DNA from: Anoxybacillus amylolyticus | GTDB lineage: Bacteria > Bacillota > Bacilli > Bacillales > Anoxybacillaceae | Reading direction: 5' to 3' | Length of the DNA stretch: 64,000 nt | Assembly (NCBI RefSeq): GCF_001634285.1 | Contig: NZ_CP015438.1 | Coordinates: forward strand, 1,624,001-1,688,000 | Part shown: piece after piece, positions 61,834 through 64,000 of the stretch | Position numbering within the stretch: the stretch's first letter is position 1 | Layout: every line of letters begins with the position of its first letter | Notes under the pieces: model-generated | What the model saw: only the letters and a program-made list of their open reading frames with translations | Databases searched by the model: none | Told to the model about the DNA's origin: nothing | Program-made: the position numbers and the translations under genes

Positions 61834-62526
61834 ATGAAAAGAGACATGAAAAAACTAAACAAACAACAACAGGCGTATGAAGTCATTCGCGAACGAATTA
61901 TGACTGGGGTCTATGCACCAGGGCAACGAATAGTAACCAGTCAGATTGCAGCGGAGCTAGCGGTTAGTGTCATTCCTGTTCGTGAGGCGTTAAAAAAATT
62001 AGAGGAAGAGGGGCTTATTCAATACAAACTAAACATAGGGGCAATCGTCACGCCAATCGATCACGACAAATATTTGGAAGCGCTATCGGTGTTGGCTGTG
62101 TTATCTGGCTATGCTACGGCATTGAGCGCCAAGCAATTTCCAAAAGAAAAGCTACAAGAACTGCGCCATCTCAATCAACAGATGAATGAAGCCCTAGATG
62201 AGTTTAACTTTCGTCGGTTTGGGCAGCTAAACCGCGCTTTCCACATTACCATTTACCAATATTGCGGCAATCCGTTTTTATTGGAAACGATTGAACACGT
62301 ACATGAACAGATTGATTCCATTCGTCGCATGGGAACGGCGTTTATTCCAAAAAGAGCACGAGAGTCGATCAAAGAACATGAAGAAATGATTGCGATGCTA
62401 GAGTATAACGCTGCTTTTTCGCTCATTGATCAATTTGCTAGAAACCATAAATTAAGCACGCTTGAAGCGTATCGAAACCATGTGTTAGAACAAGAAAAGC
62501 AGCAGCGTATCGCTTTTTTTGAATAA
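61834..62526 (+). CDS. GntR-family (FadR subgroup) transcriptional regulator
   Basis: This is a regulator of about 230 residues. The N-terminal winged HTH has AYEVIRERIMTGVYAPGQRI and VSVIPVREALKKLEEEGLIQ. The C-terminal all-helical FCD domain has metal/ligand residues in FHITIYQYCGNPFLLE and ESIKEHEEMIAML. ATG at 61834 or 61846 is the start; neither has a good ribosome binding site. It lies upstream of a DapA-like and an HpaG-like gene in the same direction, so it probably controls that catabolic set. Confidence 0.87.
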   Translation: MKRDMKKLNKQQQAYEVIRERIMTGVYAPGQRIVTSQIAAELAVSVIPVREALKKLEEEGLIQYKLNIGAIVTPIDHDKYLEALSVLAVLSGYATALSAKQFPKEKLQELRHLNQQMNEALDEFNFRRFGQLNRAFHITIYQYCGNPFLLETIEHVHEQIDSIRRMGTAFIPKRARESIKEHEEMIAMLEYNAAFSLIDQFARNHKLSTLEAYRNHVLEQEKQQRIAFFE

Positions 62527-62614
62527 AAGGAGGTGTTCGTCCCGAAAAGGGAAAAATTTTTTCGTCTTTTATATCTGAAAATTTAAAATATTTAAAAAGG
62601 AGTGAATTGTTTTG

Positions 62615-63541
62615 ATGTCGATTGCTGAAGCGAAAGAACGTCTGCGCGGTTCCATCGCGCCAATTGTCACCCCGTTTTTAGAAAATGATGAAGTGGATTA
62701 CAAAACGTTAGAACAATTAATCCACTGGCACATCGAAAGCGGCAGCCATGGAATTTCGGTGACAGGAACAACAGGAGAGCCAAGCTCGCTTACGTTGCAA
62801 GAGCGAGAAAAAGTGATGGAAACAGCTATCCAAGCGGCAAAAGGACGCGTTCCAGTTGTACCTGGCACAGGCTCAACGAACCACGCGGAAACGTTGCATC
62901 TGACGAAACTTGCCCAAGAGATGGGGGCAGATGCTGCAATGGTTATCGTTCCATATTATAATCGTCCGTCCCAACACGCACTTTACAAACATTTCAAAAC
63001 AATTGCTGATGCTGTTGATATCCCAATTATTGTCTACAACATTCCAGGGAGAACAGCGGTGAACTTAGAAGTAAAGACGTTATCCCGCCTAAAAGAAGAT
63101 TGCCCAAACATTATCGGCGTCAAAGAGTCGAATAAAGATTTCGAGCATGTCAACCGCGTGCTACTTGCTTGTGGTCGTGACTTCCTGTTGTTCTCAGGCA
63201 TTGAACTATTATGTTACCCGATGCTTGCGATTGGTGGGGCAGGCTATATTAGCGCGACCGCTAACGTTGCACCAGAAAAAGTAGCAGAAGTGTATAACGC
63301 ATGGATAGCAGGCGATGTGAAACGCGCCCAAGACTTACATTACGAACTAATGCCGCTAAACGATGTACTATTTAAAGATACAAATCCAGCGCCATTAAAA
63401 GCAGCACTTGGCATGATGGGAAAAATTTATCCAAAATTACGTCTGCCGATGGATTTGCCGTCACCAGAATTACAACAAGAAATTCGCGCAGTATTAGAAG
63501 GATATGGGTTATTATCGAAAGCAGGGAGCGGTGAGAGATGA
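62615..63541 (+). CDS. DapA-family aldolase (dihydrodipicolinate synthase-like)
   Basis: This is a class I lyase of the NAL/DHDPS family, 308 residues. GTTGEPSSLT (about residues 45-54), Tyr in VPYYNRPSQ (about 110), YNIPGRTAVN and the Schiff-base Lys in GVKESNKDF (about 169) are present. DapA makes a lysine precursor, but the partner gene is an HpaG-like isomerase. In Geobacillus such DapA paralogues are found in 4-hydroxyphenylacetate degradation clusters, so a catabolic aldolase role is likely. AAAAGGAGTG precedes the ATG at 62615. Its stop overlaps the next start (ATGA). Confidence 0.85.
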   Translation: MSIAEAKERLRGSIAPIVTPFLENDEVDYKTLEQLIHWHIESGSHGISVTGTTGEPSSLTLQEREKVMETAIQAAKGRVPVVPGTGSTNHAETLHLTKLAQEMGADAAMVIVPYYNRPSQHALYKHFKTIADAVDIPIIVYNIPGRTAVNLEVKTLSRLKEDCPNIIGVKESNKDFEHVNRVLLACGRDFLLFSGIELLCYPMLAIGGAGYISATANVAPEKVAEVYNAWIAGDVKRAQDLHYELMPLNDVLFKDTNPAPLKAALGMMGKIYPKLRLPMDLPSPELQQEIRAVLEGYGLLSKAGSGER

Positions 63542-64000
63542 AATATGCTCGTTTTATTGCCGAAGGAAGGGAGCAAACGGGGGTAGTAAACAAAGAAGAA
63601 ACGCATATTACTGCAGCAAGCGGTAAGCAATATGCCTTTCACGATATTCAAGTGTGGCTTCCACCTATTCAACCGAACAAAATGATCGGTCTTGCATTAA
63701 ATTTTGCCGACCACGCCGAAGAGCTAGGGTTAGAGAAACCGACCGAGCCGGTGCTATTTATCAAGCCAAACTCTTCGCTCATCGGTCACCTAGCACCGAT
63801 ATATTATCCGGACGGGGCTACATATATGCATTATGAAAACGAATTAGCTGTCGTTATTGGAAAGACTGCGCGGAATGTGAAAGAAGCAGATGCGTTTCAT
63901 TATGTCAGCGGCTATACGATCGCTAATGATGTAACCGTTCGCGATTTTGTCAACAACTTTTACCGGCCACCTGTTCGCGCAAAAGGCCACGACACGTTTG
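63538..64000 (+). CDS. Fumarylacetoacetate hydrolase-family protein, HpaG-like (cut by window edge)
   Basis: The frame starts at ATG 63538, overlapping the DapA-like stop, and stays open to the window end (154 residues). NFADHAEELG and FIKPNSSLIGH are typical of the family, and the metal ligands fit: Glu in MHYENELAVVIG (two Glu) and Asp in NDVTVRDF. The closest relatives I recall are the decarboxylase/isomerase HpaG and related 2-hydroxyhepta-2,4-diene-1,7-dioate isomerases. Most of the catalytic core is here; the C-terminus is outside. Confidence 0.85.
   Translation, partial: MKYARFIAEGREQTGVVNKEETHITAASGKQYAFHDIQVWLPPIQPNKMIGLALNFADHAEELGLEKPTEPVLFIKPNSSLIGHLAPIYYPDGATYMHYENELAVVIGKTARNVKEADAFHYVSGYTIANDVTVRDFVNNFYRPPVRAKGHDTF

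Overview
The window reads as chromosomal DNA of a thermophilic Bacillaceae, most like Anoxybacillus or (Para)geobacillus. This rests on recognition rather than a search. The signs are Gram-positive ribosome binding sites (AAGGAGG, many GTG/TTG starts), a proBA T-box, cre and Fur boxes of Bacillus type, the mtlA-mtlR-mtlF-mtlD order known from G. stearothermophilus, a FixABCX set, and IS630- and IS1380-type transposases. No rRNA, tRNA, CRISPR array, prophage or origin was seen.

Layout, left to right. 1-4092: the 3' part of a urease operon (ureC' E F G D plus a nickel permease); ureD is frameshifted in an A7 tract. 4093-4703: an orphan YD/RHS-repeat fragment. 4843-7434: a two-component system overlapping a TVP38-type membrane protein. 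7486-14199: a copper and envelope-redox region with an Asp-box lipoprotein, a CcdA-like protein, a SHOCT protein, csoR-copA-copZ and a convergent multicopper oxidase. 14605-22178: an MFS permease, a single-domain pyruvate kinase, and an E2-E1alpha-E1beta-GlcD operon that lacks E3. 22284-27604: the mannitol PTS operon. 27712-36208: a patchy region with two coiled-coil genes, several broken genes (DUF4275-like, auxin-efflux carrier, IS-split HAD phosphatase), ilvD and fapA.

36510-40162: fixABCX plus a small basic protein. 40232-41976: an IS1380-type element. 42001-43296: a 5'-3' exonuclease and an unknown gene. 43331-48087: a Fur-controlled siderophore uptake locus. 48126-50811: proBA with a proline-type T-box. 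50821-51603: two more coiled-coil paralogues. 51700-59628: an eight-gene minus-strand operon for a membrane-bound group 4 [NiFe] hydrogenase (hyfB C E F G H I) with an ArsR-type regulator as the last gene. 59811-64000: methionine gamma-lyase, a flavin-binding protein, a GntR regulator and the start of a DapA-like/HpaG-like catabolic operon.

How parts may work together: FixABCX could supply low-potential electrons and the hydrogenase could discharge them as H2 with ion pumping, but nothing in the sequence links the two directly. The most unusual items are (a) a dispersed family of four short coiled-coil proteins with conserved ends and variable 11- or 18-residue repeats, (b) a hydrogenase large subunit with an ELCYAC instead of DPCxxC second nickel motif and no C-terminal tail, co-transcribed with an ArsR regulator, and (c) a dispersed palindromic repeat whose two copies differ by compensating stem changes.
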